Positions 16,165 through 24,737 of a stretch of 64,000 bases of DNA are shown one piece after another. Location: positions 1-64,000 of the forward strand of contig CAMCBW010000007.1 of NCBI GenBank assembly GCA_945873105.1, read 5' to 3'. The number at the start of each line of letters is the position of its first letter. The first letter of the stretch is position 1. A model generated the notes under the pieces. It did not search any database, was not told the origin of the DNA, and saw only the letters and a program-made list of their open reading frames with translations. Both the position numbers and the translations under genes were made by a program. Source of the DNA: Tangfeifania diversioriginum (lineage in GTDB: Bacteria > Bacteroidota > Bacteroidia > Bacteroidales > Prolixibacteraceae).

Positions 16165-17949
16165 TTAATGTTTTTCAGTATCCCCTGTAGGGATTCCATT
16201 TGTTGTTCCACTATCATTGTAACTATCTACCCGGAAAGAGTAGGGTTGATTTTTGATCAGAATATGTATGCCAAGCGATGTTTTTTCGTTTCCGGTTACC
16301 TGTATACATTGATTCAGGAAGCCTGGATCCACCCCGAAACGGACCATGTAACCATCGGCACCCGGGATTTGTTCCCAGGAGAGAGAGACATTGCGTTGAT
16401 CTGTCGCGTCGCGGTCAACTTTTCGAATCTTTACCTGTTCAGGAGCTTTGCCCAAACCATCGCCAAAAATCCGTAGATCGCGCAAGGCAAATTTTCCTGA
16501 CAAGGCTGCATGGTAGTTTTCAATTTTCAGGTACCTGGCGGATTGAGGTTTGGTAAATTCCACATAATCATTGGGAATGCAGGTCTGGTTATTACTTTTG
16601 TCAAGAAGAAGGGTCCAACTTTCACCATCCTGTGAAATATAGGCTTTGTAGGCGTGAAAATCAGTTCTCCTGGTTGAATCTGGCCTGGCATCCTGCTCCG
16701 CAAAATTTACCTGTAAGGCATTGATGCGGCATGGCTTTCCCAGGTCAAGCGAATACCACTCCCCGGGCTTGCCTGTTTGAGCCGACCACCAGGTACGGAT
16801 ATTTTCATCGGTGGCATTTCCGATCCGGAAGGAGTCGAGCGTCGAAGAGGCCGTTGCCTTTTTGCCGGCTGAAAGCAGGTTCCATCCGGGTGAAACCGGC
16901 TGGTTATTTCCAGCATTGTATTTCCTGAACAAAGGATAATCCCCGAAAGAAGTATAGGTGACCATCCTACCGCTTTTATCAAAAGTAACCGGGAATAGAC
17001 CCAGCCGTCGTTCAAAAAGATCCTTTTCCCCGACCCACATGGTGGTAATCCTCCACCATCTTCCAGATTTATCGGTGAATACGCAACTGTGGCCTGCACT
17101 GCCAACGAAGCCGCCAATTTTAAGTGAGACAGGATTATAGGCTGCCTCCTTAAATGGGCCAACCGGACTGTTTCCTTCCATGACAATGTCACAATACCAT
17201 TGAGACACCGTACCCGGTGTGGCATACTGCAGGTAGTACTTGCCATTGTATTTTGTCATCCAGGCTGCTTCCGGACATGGTTCATTCTTAAATTTCCCGA
17301 ACCATTCGGCTGCATCCGTCTGGTCAAAAAGCTCTCTCCGCCCCCGGTGATAACCACCCTCGTAATCAACTATTCCTGTTAAGGCCGGACGGAGAATCCT
17401 GTTGCTTCCGGGAATCTCTGTGAACGTTGCGGGATCAAGTTCGAAACACTGCGTTGGCTGACTGGCGCCCAGTCCATAGTACACGTAGAAGCGTCCCTGG
17501 TCGATGAAGAGACAGGGATCTGAAACCGTCCGCATGCTGCCACAAACTTCCCAAACTCCCGACTCTGGTTCAGCGCTTTTAAAGATCTGCACAGGTTCAG
17601 TTCTGTTGCCTGCGTTGTAATTGATAAAATAGAGGGTTTTCCCATCCGAAGCGACGGCAGGTGCGGTAATGGAACCCTTGCAATTCACCTTTTGCCAGGT
17701 AGACTCACTGAACAATATATCCCTCCAGGAAAAAAGATCATCCGAAACCCTGTATCCCTTGATATCCCAGGTGGTAAAAAGGTAATATTTATCCTTAAAA
17801 AGTACGATCACCGGATCGGCAGCGTGGCGGCCACGTTGCGAGAATCCGTAATTGATGTTCAATGGATTGCAAAAGGTCCTGACAGGATCATCGGCCCTGA
17901 CTCCCAATGAGAACAATACTGTGATCAAACTAATGAACAACCTCTTCAT
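16165..17949 (-). CDS. GH43-type beta-propeller with F5/8 (CBM32-like) and Fn3 domains
   Basis: A 594-residue exported protein. Residues about 20-340 form a five-bladed GH43-like propeller: candidate catalytic base Asp in 'HAADPVIVLF', the pKa-modulating Asp in 'TVSDPCLF' and a candidate acid Glu in 'CPEAAWM'. Residues about 350-495 form a discoidin/F5-8C module ('KKATASSTLDSFRIGNATD', 'WYSLDLGKPCRINALQV', 'ARYLKIENY') and about 500-590 a fibronectin type III module ('VSLSWEQIPGADGYMVRFG'). GH43 enzymes typically release xylose, arabinose or galactose from chain ends. The exact activity here is not deducible. It lies between two sulfatase genes with short gaps (27 and 14 bp). Confidence 0.82.
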   Translation of the reverse strand: MKRLFISLITVLFSLGVRADDPVRTFCNPLNINYGFSQRGRHAADPVIVLFKDKYYLFTTWDIKGYRVSDDLFSWRDILFSESTWQKVNCKGSITAPAVASDGKTLYFINYNAGNRTEPVQIFKSAEPESGVWEVCGSMRTVSDPCLFIDQGRFYVYYGLGASQPTQCFELDPATFTEIPGSNRILRPALTGIVDYEGGYHRGRRELFDQTDAAEWFGKFKNEPCPEAAWMTKYNGKYYLQYATPGTVSQWYCDIVMEGNSPVGPFKEAAYNPVSLKIGGFVGSAGHSCVFTDKSGRWWRITTMWVGEKDLFERRLGLFPVTFDKSGRMVTYTSFGDYPLFRKYNAGNNQPVSPGWNLLSAGKKATASSTLDSFRIGNATDENIRTWWSAQTGKPGEWYSLDLGKPCRINALQVNFAEQDARPDSTRRTDFHAYKAYISQDGESWTLLLDKSNNQTCIPNDYVEFTKPQSARYLKIENYHAALSGKFALRDLRIFGDGLGKAPEQVKIRKVDRDATDQRNVSLSWEQIPGADGYMVRFGVDPGFLNQCIQVTGNEKTSLGIHILIKNQPYSFRVDSYNDSGTTNGIPTGDTEKH

Positions 17950-17976
17950 GTGTGGAATTTTAGGGTGATAAAGCGA

Positions 17977-19392
17977 TTACTCTTCAACTTTTTCCTTGGT
18001 CCTGATGGGCTCGCTCGTCTCCGTGGCTTTTTCCCACGCATTCAGGGCGGATTTGAAATCATTCAGTTTCTTGTCGTATCTGGCGTCTTTCGCAAGGTTG
18101 GTGGTTTCCCATGGATCCGTTTTTAAATCAAAAAACTGTTCATACTCCACCTGCCCTCCCCTGCGAAAAAGGACATATTTGGCCGCATTTCCCCTGACGG
18201 TAATCACTGAGGTCTGGGTGGAACTGCCCAACTCAGAGAAGGCATAGTCGCGCCAGGTTGCAGTGCCCGGCTTCAGCTTCAACATACTTTTGCCCTCGAT
18301 ATTGGCAGGAATCTCGATCCCTGAGAGATCCAGTAGGGTTGGCAGCAGGTCGATGGAGCAGACCAGCTCTTCAATTTTCCTGTCACCCGAGAATTGTTTG
18401 CCGTAACTGATGATCATTGGCACCCTGACTGTTGCTTCGTATCCTGTCATACCTTTCGTCCAGGCTCTGTGCTCCGACATCATCTCTCCATGGTCGGCCG
18501 TATAGACCACAATGGTATTTTCCCGTAAGCCAAGTCTGTCGAGCTCGTTCAGGATCATTCCTATGTTGTAGTCAATCTGGGATACCAAACCATAATAATA
18601 GGCCAGGGTCTGGTTGTGGGAGAAATCGTTGGCAAATTTCCCTGATTTGGTGAGCAGACCTCTGTTGCCAGGGATCAAAGTATCGATGGAAAGATGGTTT
18701 GGTGGCAGGGTCAGCTTTTTCGGGTCGTACTGTCTGGACCAGGGAGCCGAAGGGGTAATGGGGGTATGCGGGCCGGGGAAGGAGCACCACAGCACAAAAG
18801 GCTTGTCCTTGTTTGCCGCAATGAATTTTATGGATTCCTGCGTAATCAACCCACAGGTATGCTGGTCGTTGGGAAGCGGACTCTCGCCCACCTCCGACCG
18901 GCCTGGATGTACTTCGTCGTAAGGAAGTGGGTTCACCGGTTTTGCCCGGTCGTTCGGAACCAGCACTACATCAAAACCATGATTCTGGTTCGTAGCATTC
19001 ATGATCATGTGGTGTTTGCCGATGGTACCGGTATAGTAGCCAGCTTTTTTGAAAAGATCGGCTACCGTGTTTTCAGCGGGATTTTGGCCATTTCCGTTTC
19101 CATAGGTTCCTGTACTACGGGCATGCCTGCCAGTCCAGATGGAATAGCGGGAGGGAACGCATTGGGCCGTCTGGCAAAAGGCGTTTTGGAAGCGTACCCC
19201 CTTGGCGGCAAGCTTGTCCAGATTGGGAGTACTTACTTCCTGATTTCCATAGCAACCCAAGGCATTGGCGTTGTGCTGATCCGACATGATAAAGAGTACG
19301 TTGGGTTTTTGGACACTTCCCTTGGATTCAGCCTGCGAGTGAACTGCGAGTGAACAACCAAAAGCGAGGAGCAGAGATTTGTTGAGGATCAT
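17977..19392 (-). CDS. Exported S1 sulfatase (CVPSR signature)
   Basis: A 471-residue sulfatase with signal peptide about 1-21. First metal motif 'FIMSDQHNANALGCYGN'; formylglycine cysteine C78 in CVPSR followed by 'YSIWTGRHARSTG'; 'GKHHM' replaces the usual GKWHL; second metal motif 'YTADHGEMMSEH'; C-terminal 'TDPWETTNLA'. The 'SDQH' and 'DHG' pattern is that of choline-sulfatase/heparan-sulfatase-like S1 subfamilies rather than arylsulfatase A. Substrate presumably a sulfated monosaccharide or oligosaccharide of the same polymer as its neighbours. 27 bp separate it from the GH43 gene downstream. Confidence 0.92.
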   Translation of the reverse strand: MILNKSLLLAFGCSLAVHSQAESKGSVQKPNVLFIMSDQHNANALGCYGNQEVSTPNLDKLAAKGVRFQNAFCQTAQCVPSRYSIWTGRHARSTGTYGNGNGQNPAENTVADLFKKAGYYTGTIGKHHMIMNATNQNHGFDVVLVPNDRAKPVNPLPYDEVHPGRSEVGESPLPNDQHTCGLITQESIKFIAANKDKPFVLWCSFPGPHTPITPSAPWSRQYDPKKLTLPPNHLSIDTLIPGNRGLLTKSGKFANDFSHNQTLAYYYGLVSQIDYNIGMILNELDRLGLRENTIVVYTADHGEMMSEHRAWTKGMTGYEATVRVPMIISYGKQFSGDRKIEELVCSIDLLPTLLDLSGIEIPANIEGKSMLKLKPGTATWRDYAFSELGSSTQTSVITVRGNAAKYVLFRRGGQVEYEQFFDLKTDPWETTNLAKDARYDKKLNDFKSALNAWEKATETSEPIRTKEKVEE

Positions 19393-19428
19393 TGGATATG
19401 AGTTTACAATTTTACAATCAATATTTTT

Positions 19429-20958
19429 CTATTTGGTAGTTCTGCGGGGGTGGCTTCGCGGATCTCCGTCATCATTGGTCTGCTTCATCCAGTCGTCCAG
19501 CACCTTGCTGAGATGAAGTTTTTTGGATTTGTAGTCCGGATTCTCTGCCAGGTTGTTCATTTCGAAAGGATCCTTCTCCAGATCGTACAACTCTTCTTTG
19601 GGCCTGAAAAAGGTTGACCTCAGTAATTCGTATGGAACAGGAAACTTCTCCCTGTTGTTTACAATGTCAGCAAAGGCACGGTTTCCCCAGTTCCCGCCTG
19701 GGGTGGCATCCAGGCAGGTCCAGGCCAGCCCCTTGTTTTTGTTGGCAAAGGCCACATCTGTCACAAAACGTTCGATTGGATAAGCCGGCACTATTTGGTT
19801 GCGCAAATTTCGGATGTAACGGTATCTTCCGTCTGTTAAAGCACGGGTAGGATAATACTCCTCTTCGGAGGGTCCGTGGGCATTGTGTTCTGAAAAAGCA
19901 TAGCCTTCGCCTCTAGTTTTGGTTTCGCCTACCAGAAATCCCTTCAATGATTTCCCCTGTACCGTAGCCGGAATACTGATCCCTGCAAAGTCAAGCACCG
20001 TTGGGGTCAGATCGGTATGGCTGGCCAGCGAGGATGTTTGGATACCAGCCCTGATTCCCGGCCCCGTGAAAGAGAGGGGAACATGCACCCCCCATTCGTA
20101 GGTGGTTGCCTTTGCCCGGTGGTAGCAAAATCCCTGGTCACTGGTGTAGATGATGATGGTATTTTGGGCCTTGCCTGATTCATTCAGCGCTTTGATAACT
20201 TCACCGATAACAGCGTCTGCTTGTTCCACGGTAGTCAAGTATTCCGCATAATCTTCCCGGGTGATTGGGGTGTCGGGCCAGTTGGGAGGTACGACTACCT
20301 TATCGGGGGATACCGGAGTAAGATTGGCCTGCTTCCTGGGTGACTTGTATGGTCTGTGGGTGTTTCCTATATTGACTTCCAGGAAGAAAGGGGTATCTTT
20401 TGCCTTTTCGAGGAAGTCTATTGTAGCCTGGTATTGAGCGGCTGGGGTATTGCCGGCTGCAAAATGATCATTAAAAGGATATTTCCAGGGAGGACTGAGG
20501 TGAAATTTCTCGGTGATGCCGGTTCTATAACCATTGGCACCCAGCAATTCGATCAAAGTAGGCAGATCCTCATGAACACCTACCTGGTCTGCCTTTGTGG
20601 ATTGCCTGCCGAACTGACTGTCGGGATCACTCATCAGGGGGGTGATGGTGTTGCGCCAATGTCCGTTGGAATGGGGATACATTCCGGTAAGTATTGCACT
20701 GCGACAGGGAGAACAGGAGGCCGCAGCAGCATAGGCTTTGGTGAAAAATACTCCCCTATGGGCCAATTCATCCATATTTGGCGTCTGAATGGCAGGAGTT
20801 CCGACCAACGACAAATGGTAGGACTGGTCATCGGTCAGGAGTAACAAAAAGTTCGGACGATTCTTAGCCTTCTCTGGCTTCCCGGCTGCCAAAGACGCTG
20901 TACATCCGAAATATTGTGAGATAAGTGCAAAGCCAAAGAACAGGATTCCTCTATTCAT
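19429..20958 (-). CDS. Exported S1 sulfatase (CSPCR signature), heparan-sulfatase-like
   Basis: The start used is ATG 20958 (509 residues). The longer frame to 21018 would run into a MITE-like element and place 20 polar residues before the leader. The leader 'LISQYFGCTAS' could be read by signal peptidase I or, less surely, as a lipobox. First metal motif 'LLTDDQSYH', formylglycine cysteine C82 in CSPCR, 'SAILTGMYPHSNGHW', then 'GNTHRPYKSPR' and 'YTSDQGFCYHRAK'. A Gln follows the second metal Asp where many sulfatases have Asn or His. This pattern is typical of the S1 subfamily containing N-sulfoglucosamine-like sulfatases. Element M1 lies immediately upstream, so any promoter is within or beyond it. 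Confidence 0.92.
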   Translation of the reverse strand: MNRGILFFGFALISQYFGCTASLAAGKPEKAKNRPNFLLLLTDDQSYHLSLVGTPAIQTPNMDELAHRGVFFTKAYAAAASCSPCRSAILTGMYPHSNGHWRNTITPLMSDPDSQFGRQSTKADQVGVHEDLPTLIELLGANGYRTGITEKFHLSPPWKYPFNDHFAAGNTPAAQYQATIDFLEKAKDTPFFLEVNIGNTHRPYKSPRKQANLTPVSPDKVVVPPNWPDTPITREDYAEYLTTVEQADAVIGEVIKALNESGKAQNTIIIYTSDQGFCYHRAKATTYEWGVHVPLSFTGPGIRAGIQTSSLASHTDLTPTVLDFAGISIPATVQGKSLKGFLVGETKTRGEGYAFSEHNAHGPSEEEYYPTRALTDGRYRYIRNLRNQIVPAYPIERFVTDVAFANKNKGLAWTCLDATPGGNWGNRAFADIVNNREKFPVPYELLRSTFFRPKEELYDLEKDPFEMNNLAENPDYKSKKLHLSKVLDDWMKQTNDDGDPRSHPRRTTK

Positions 20959-20987
20959 TTTACCGGATCTTTTTAATGTATTTAATA

Positions 20988-21163
20988 TAAGAAACTGTTT
21001 AAATTTTACATTTAGCAATATGCCGGAGGCATAAAATGTGGGTAGAGTGCGAATCTTGATGGACCATTTCGTCCCGTACGGGACGAGATAATCACTATTT
21101 TACTACTTTCTACCCACATTAAATCCCTACCGGGATTAAAAAACTAAATTTAATCAGTCACTA
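20988..21163. mobile_element. MITE-like element M1 (class A)
   Basis: About 176 bp bounded by TAAGAAACTGTTTAAATTT on the left and an imperfect inverse (AAATTTAATCAGTCACTAA) on the right. Inside, in order: a small hairpin TATGCCGGAGGCATA, an 11-bp arm ATGTGGGTAGA (21036-21046) pairing perfectly with TCTACCCACAT (21109-21119), the perfect palindrome TCGTCCCGTACGGGACGA at 21069-21086, and a hairpin AATCCCTACCGGGATT. The same arrangement occurs in M3 and M5. No coding capacity. It lies directly upstream of the sulfatase start at 20958. Confidence 0.7.
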
Positions 21164-21380
21164 ATTATAAGAGCTGAAATTTAAAAAGAAAAAATCATCC
21201 ATACTTTTAAAATCATTCCGATAATTTTTGAATATGTCTCACAGAAAAAACACAACCGTTGCTGAAGCGTAAATAGCCATGATTGAGAAAATACCATTTT
21301 AAAATGATTAAAAAATTATTTGTCCTGCCGAAACCAATCCATCCATGCTACAAATTGAAGAGACATAAAATTTATTATCC
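21164..21380. other. AT-rich intergenic DNA, no gene seen
   Basis: Very AT-rich stretch between M1 and the 53-bp repeat array. I find no convincing reading frame, RNA gene or hairpin. It probably holds the divergent promoters of the sulfatase gene (minus strand) and of the ATPase gene (plus strand), but no promoter can be fixed with confidence. Confidence 0.4.
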
Positions 21381-21539
21381 GCCAAATAATAATATTTTAT
21401 TGCACATTTGGCGATATATAAATATTTATATCTCGCCAATATAAATGTTATAATCTAGTTTTGGCGAATTATAATATTTCATATCTTGCCATAACAATAT
21501 TTTTTTTGTAAATTTGGCAAAATATAAATCACTTAAATC
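21381..21539. repeat. Three degenerate 53-bp tandem repeats with TTTGGC/GCCA half-sites in front of the ATPase
   Basis: GCCA half-sites start at 21381, 21435 and 21488, and opposed TTTGGC half-sites at 21407, 21460 and 21513. The period is therefore 53-54 bp, with half-sites every 25-28 bp in alternating orientation. Between them the DNA is almost pure A/T. The unit junction 21408-21439 is a near-perfect 32-bp palindrome (starts TTGGCGA, ends TCGCCAA, one mismatched pair). The last half-site ends 21 bp before the ATPase ATG. The regular, palindromic layout over the promoter suggests a cooperative protein-binding site, possibly an autoregulatory operator. Confidence 0.7.
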
Positions 21540-22973
21540 ATGGATAATATCGTTGGAAGAGTAGAGGAAATCAAACTATTGTCAAAAATATTAACCTCTG
21601 AACAGGCTGAATTATTAGCTGTTTATGGTCGTCGCAGGGTTGGCAAAACTTTTCTGATCCGCAATGCCTATCGAAAACAAATGGCATTTGAATTCTCCGG
21701 TATTCATGATGCAACGCTCAATCAGCAAATGGAAAATTTTTGTGAGGCACTTACAAGAGCATCAGGTAGTTTGCCTCTGGCAAAGCCAGCAACCTGGATA
21801 CAGGCTTTTGGCTTACTTACCAGTTATCTCACGCCGCTCCTTAAAAAACAAAAAAAAGTGGTGTTCTTTGATGAGTTTCCATGGATCAATACCCCGCGCT
21901 CCGGCTTTCTGCCTGCATTTGAAAATTTCTGGAATAGTTGGGCCTCCCTGCAGAAAAATCTTGTCGTTGTCATATGCGGCTCTGCGGCTTCCTGGATGAT
22001 ACAAAAAGTAATCAACAACAGGGGTGGATTACACAACAGGGTTACCAGAAAAATCAGACTCTTGCCCTTTACTGTTGGTGAAGCAGAACTATTCCTTAAA
22101 TATAGGAAAATCAAGCTTGACAGGTATCAGATACTACAAATATACATGGCCATGGGTGGAATTCCCCACTATCTGAAAGAGATCGAAAAGGGAGAAAGTG
22201 CAACCCAGGCGATTGACAGAATTTGCTTTACAAAAGATGGCCTATTGTACAATGAATTCAATAATTTGTACAATTCTCTATTCGACAAGGCCCAATCCCA
22301 CAAAGATGTCATCAGGGCACTCAGCAGAAAAATAGGTGGATTGACAAGGGGTGAAATTATTGAGAGTTGTAAGCTCACTTCAGGCGGAGGGATCACACAA
22401 TTATTGGAGGAACTCACTGAGTCAGGTTTTGTAACCCCCTATATCCCTTTCGACAAAACGGTCAAAGAGCGTATTTACAAATTGACTGACGAGTACTCTC
22501 ATTTCTACCTTAAATTTATAGAAAACAGCCGTTCGACAGGCACCGGAGCTTGGATCACATTTGCTGCGGGAGCATCCTGGAGAAGCTGGAGTGGATATGC
22601 ATTTGAGAGCATATGTATGAAGCACACCCCACTCATAAAGAGGGCATTGGGTATTGAAAATGTCTATTCAGAAACCTCTGTTTGGCGAAGTCAACCAAAA
22701 CCCGGGGAACAAGGGGTGCAGATCGATTTGCTCATCGACAGACAGGATCGATGCATCAATGTATGTGAAATAAAATACGCAGCCAATGATTTTGAGCTAA
22801 CCAAAAGTTATGCCCACGAACTTGAGCGTAAATTAAGTCTCTTTCGGGAACGGACCAAGACCCGAAAAACACTTCTCCTGACGATGGTTACAACGCATGG
22901 GGTAAAGAACACAGAGGGTTTCACCGGACTCGTTCAGAATGAGGTAACGGTGGATGCCCTATTTTCGGTTTAG
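21540..22973 (+). CDS. AAA ATPase of the archaeal-ATPase/DUF234 type with C-terminal nuclease-like domain
   Basis: A 477-residue cytoplasmic protein: Walker A 'GRRRVGKTFL' (about 29-38), Walker B 'VVFFDEFPW' (about 114-122), sensor segment 'VVICGSAASWM', a winged-helix-like middle ('LTRGEIIESCKLTSGGGITQLLEELTESGFV') and a C-terminal DUF234 part. In the latter 'IDLLIDRQDRCINVCEIKYA' carries the D and ExK of a PD-(D/E)XK nuclease core. Such ATPases are common in archaea and Bacteroidota, often in many copies, and their role is not established; mobile or defence functions have been suggested. It is the only + strand gene within the array and its 3' end overlaps the convergent neighbour by 53 bp. 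Confidence 0.85.
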   Translation: MDNIVGRVEEIKLLSKILTSEQAELLAVYGRRRVGKTFLIRNAYRKQMAFEFSGIHDATLNQQMENFCEALTRASGSLPLAKPATWIQAFGLLTSYLTPLLKKQKKVVFFDEFPWINTPRSGFLPAFENFWNSWASLQKNLVVVICGSAASWMIQKVINNRGGLHNRVTRKIRLLPFTVGEAELFLKYRKIKLDRYQILQIYMAMGGIPHYLKEIEKGESATQAIDRICFTKDGLLYNEFNNLYNSLFDKAQSHKDVIRALSRKIGGLTRGEIIESCKLTSGGGITQLLEELTESGFVTPYIPFDKTVKERIYKLTDEYSHFYLKFIENSRSTGTGAWITFAAGASWRSWSGYAFESICMKHTPLIKRALGIENVYSETSVWRSQPKPGEQGVQIDLLIDRQDRCINVCEIKYAANDFELTKSYAHELERKLSLFRERTKTRKTLLLTMVTTHGVKNTEGFTGLVQNEVTVDALFSV

Positions 22974-24720
22974 CCTGGTATAGGTAGTCAAACCTTCGGT
23001 CAGGCGCTGAATCCCCATGGACAAAGAACTCATGAATATCCAGTAAAACCTGGCTGTTGTCGGCCCAATGGAAAGAAAATACCAGCTCATCCTTCTTGTT
23101 ATTGAACCATGAAACGGGCAAAGCCAATTCGAGTTCATTGCCGGTACATGCATACTTTATGGTTTGATTTCCAGTCCAATTTCCATTTTGAAACGCTTTG
23201 ATGGCTGTTTCAGTTTGGTTTATAATTGCGGAGTTCACCAGTAGGTCATACCCTTCCCATCCTGTCGTCTTGGAGGTATCCGTATTGATGTACAAGAGCA
23301 TCCAGTTCTTATCTGTGGAAGGAGTTAGCGGTTTGGCCGTTTTCACATAAAAATAAACGAACTTTTTATCGTGTGCTACCCTGCTTTCGACCAGATCGTT
23401 TCTACCTGTTGCATTCGTGTAGGTGGTGAATTTATTGGCTCCCTGTGAGTTCCTGTGAAAGGTATCTCCCTCGTAATCAAAATATACTGACTCAACAGCC
23501 TTCCAATCTTCAAAGGAACCATCGACCCTGATCTTATGGGAAGTTGTCGCACTTGCAGGAGGTTCCATCCCCTTGAACAGCCTGATATAGTTAACCATTT
23601 GATAGTACATGTTATCGGTATGACCTCCTTTCATGGGTTCAATATCCCGGTTGTACTCCTGGTTGTAGGCATCCACAAAATAGGTACTTCCCTTTACCGG
23701 GGGATTTCCCAGAAAACCCGGACTTGCCTTGTCGCCGGTGATAAATCGCTGCGCCATCCATTCGTTGAATTGTGTAATCATCACCACTTTGGGCTGAAGG
23801 ACAAAAACCTGTTTCCATTGCTCTGCAAAATGGCGACCCTGACCGGTAACTGGGGTCAATTTGTATTCGTTGTAAGCTGGTTCTTTTCCATCTGAGAAGC
23901 TGTTGCCAATATTTGAAACTGGGTGAGAAGCCACTGAAACGGGCACCTGGTCTACGATGCCTTTGGTGCTCCATCCAAAATCCTGCGGATACTTGTCGAT
24001 CCACTGCCAGTGGTTGGGCTGGTTTTGTGCATCGGTCCAGGCCCAGCTGTATTTCAAGGTAAAAAAGCTTTTCACCTCCGGTCTTAAAACCTTGTCGTCG
24101 GGATTGCCAAAGATCAGGGGTTTGCCTTCCCAAATAAACCACAAATCCCTGAATTTCTGTTTGGCATAAAACTCATCGTACAAAGTATTCATCGTTTTCC
24201 CTTCCGCCGAGTGGGTCATGAAAGAGATGTAGGGAGCACGAATTCCCTTTTTTCGCATGTCCAGTGAAATTTCACAGTAGGTGGCGACAACAGGCAGGTA
24301 GGTAAATGCATTCGTCACATCAAAATAGATAAAATCGACTCCTGCAGCAGCCATCATGGCAATGTTCCGGCGGATCACCCACGGGTCATCGGCCCTGTAG
24401 TAGCCGGCCTCCGGTTCTCCCCAATAATGGAACTGTCCTTTTGGGCCATATTCCGGATCAATGGGATTCTTTTTCAATATCCTGGTAATATCGTAAATCG
24501 TATCCGTAGGCGCATGTCCGGCATGCCAGATGTAATAAAACAAGCCAACCCATTTATCCATTTTGACGGGCCCTGTTTTGGCATAGTCGGGTAATTGGCG
24601 CCCCAATGCATCTGTAGCAATCCAATATGAGTTTGAAATGGGAAAAGGGGGAGTATTCTGGGAAACACCATTTATTCCCAACAGTAAACAAGTGACCAAT
24701 AAGAAGTTCTTCATGCGCAT
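22921..24720 (-). CDS. GH99/GH71-like TIM-barrel protein with C-terminal carbohydrate-binding-like domain
   Basis: A 599-residue exported protein. The N-terminal two thirds resemble the GH71/GH99/WbsX clan: 'KWVGLFYYIWHAGHAPTD', 'VRRNIAMMAAAGVDFIYFDVTNAF'-like segment, and 'MITQFNEWMAQR', where the NEW motif is typical of this clan. The C-terminal third ('IRVDGSFEDWKAVESVYFDYEGD', 'WMLLYINTDTSKTTGWEGYDLLVN') looks like a CBM9-like module. Activity is not known; endo-action on a mannan- or glucan-like linkage is what characterised GH99/GH71 members do. The last 12 or so residues ('GHPPLPHSERVR') read antisense through the end of the ATPase gene and are probably not native. Confidence 0.7.
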   Translation of the reverse strand: MRMKNFLLVTCLLLGINGVSQNTPPFPISNSYWIATDALGRQLPDYAKTGPVKMDKWVGLFYYIWHAGHAPTDTIYDITRILKKNPIDPEYGPKGQFHYWGEPEAGYYRADDPWVIRRNIAMMAAAGVDFIYFDVTNAFTYLPVVATYCEISLDMRKKGIRAPYISFMTHSAEGKTMNTLYDEFYAKQKFRDLWFIWEGKPLIFGNPDDKVLRPEVKSFFTLKYSWAWTDAQNQPNHWQWIDKYPQDFGWSTKGIVDQVPVSVASHPVSNIGNSFSDGKEPAYNEYKLTPVTGQGRHFAEQWKQVFVLQPKVVMITQFNEWMAQRFITGDKASPGFLGNPPVKGSTYFVDAYNQEYNRDIEPMKGGHTDNMYYQMVNYIRLFKGMEPPASATTSHKIRVDGSFEDWKAVESVYFDYEGDTFHRNSQGANKFTTYTNATGRNDLVESRVAHDKKFVYFYVKTAKPLTPSTDKNWMLLYINTDTSKTTGWEGYDLLVNSAIINQTETAIKAFQNGNWTGNQTIKYACTGNELELALPVSWFNNKKDELVFSFHWADNSQVLLDIHEFFVHGDSAPDRRFDYLYQAKPKIGHPPLPHSERVR

Positions 24721-24737
24721 ATTTTTTTTGTGCTTGT

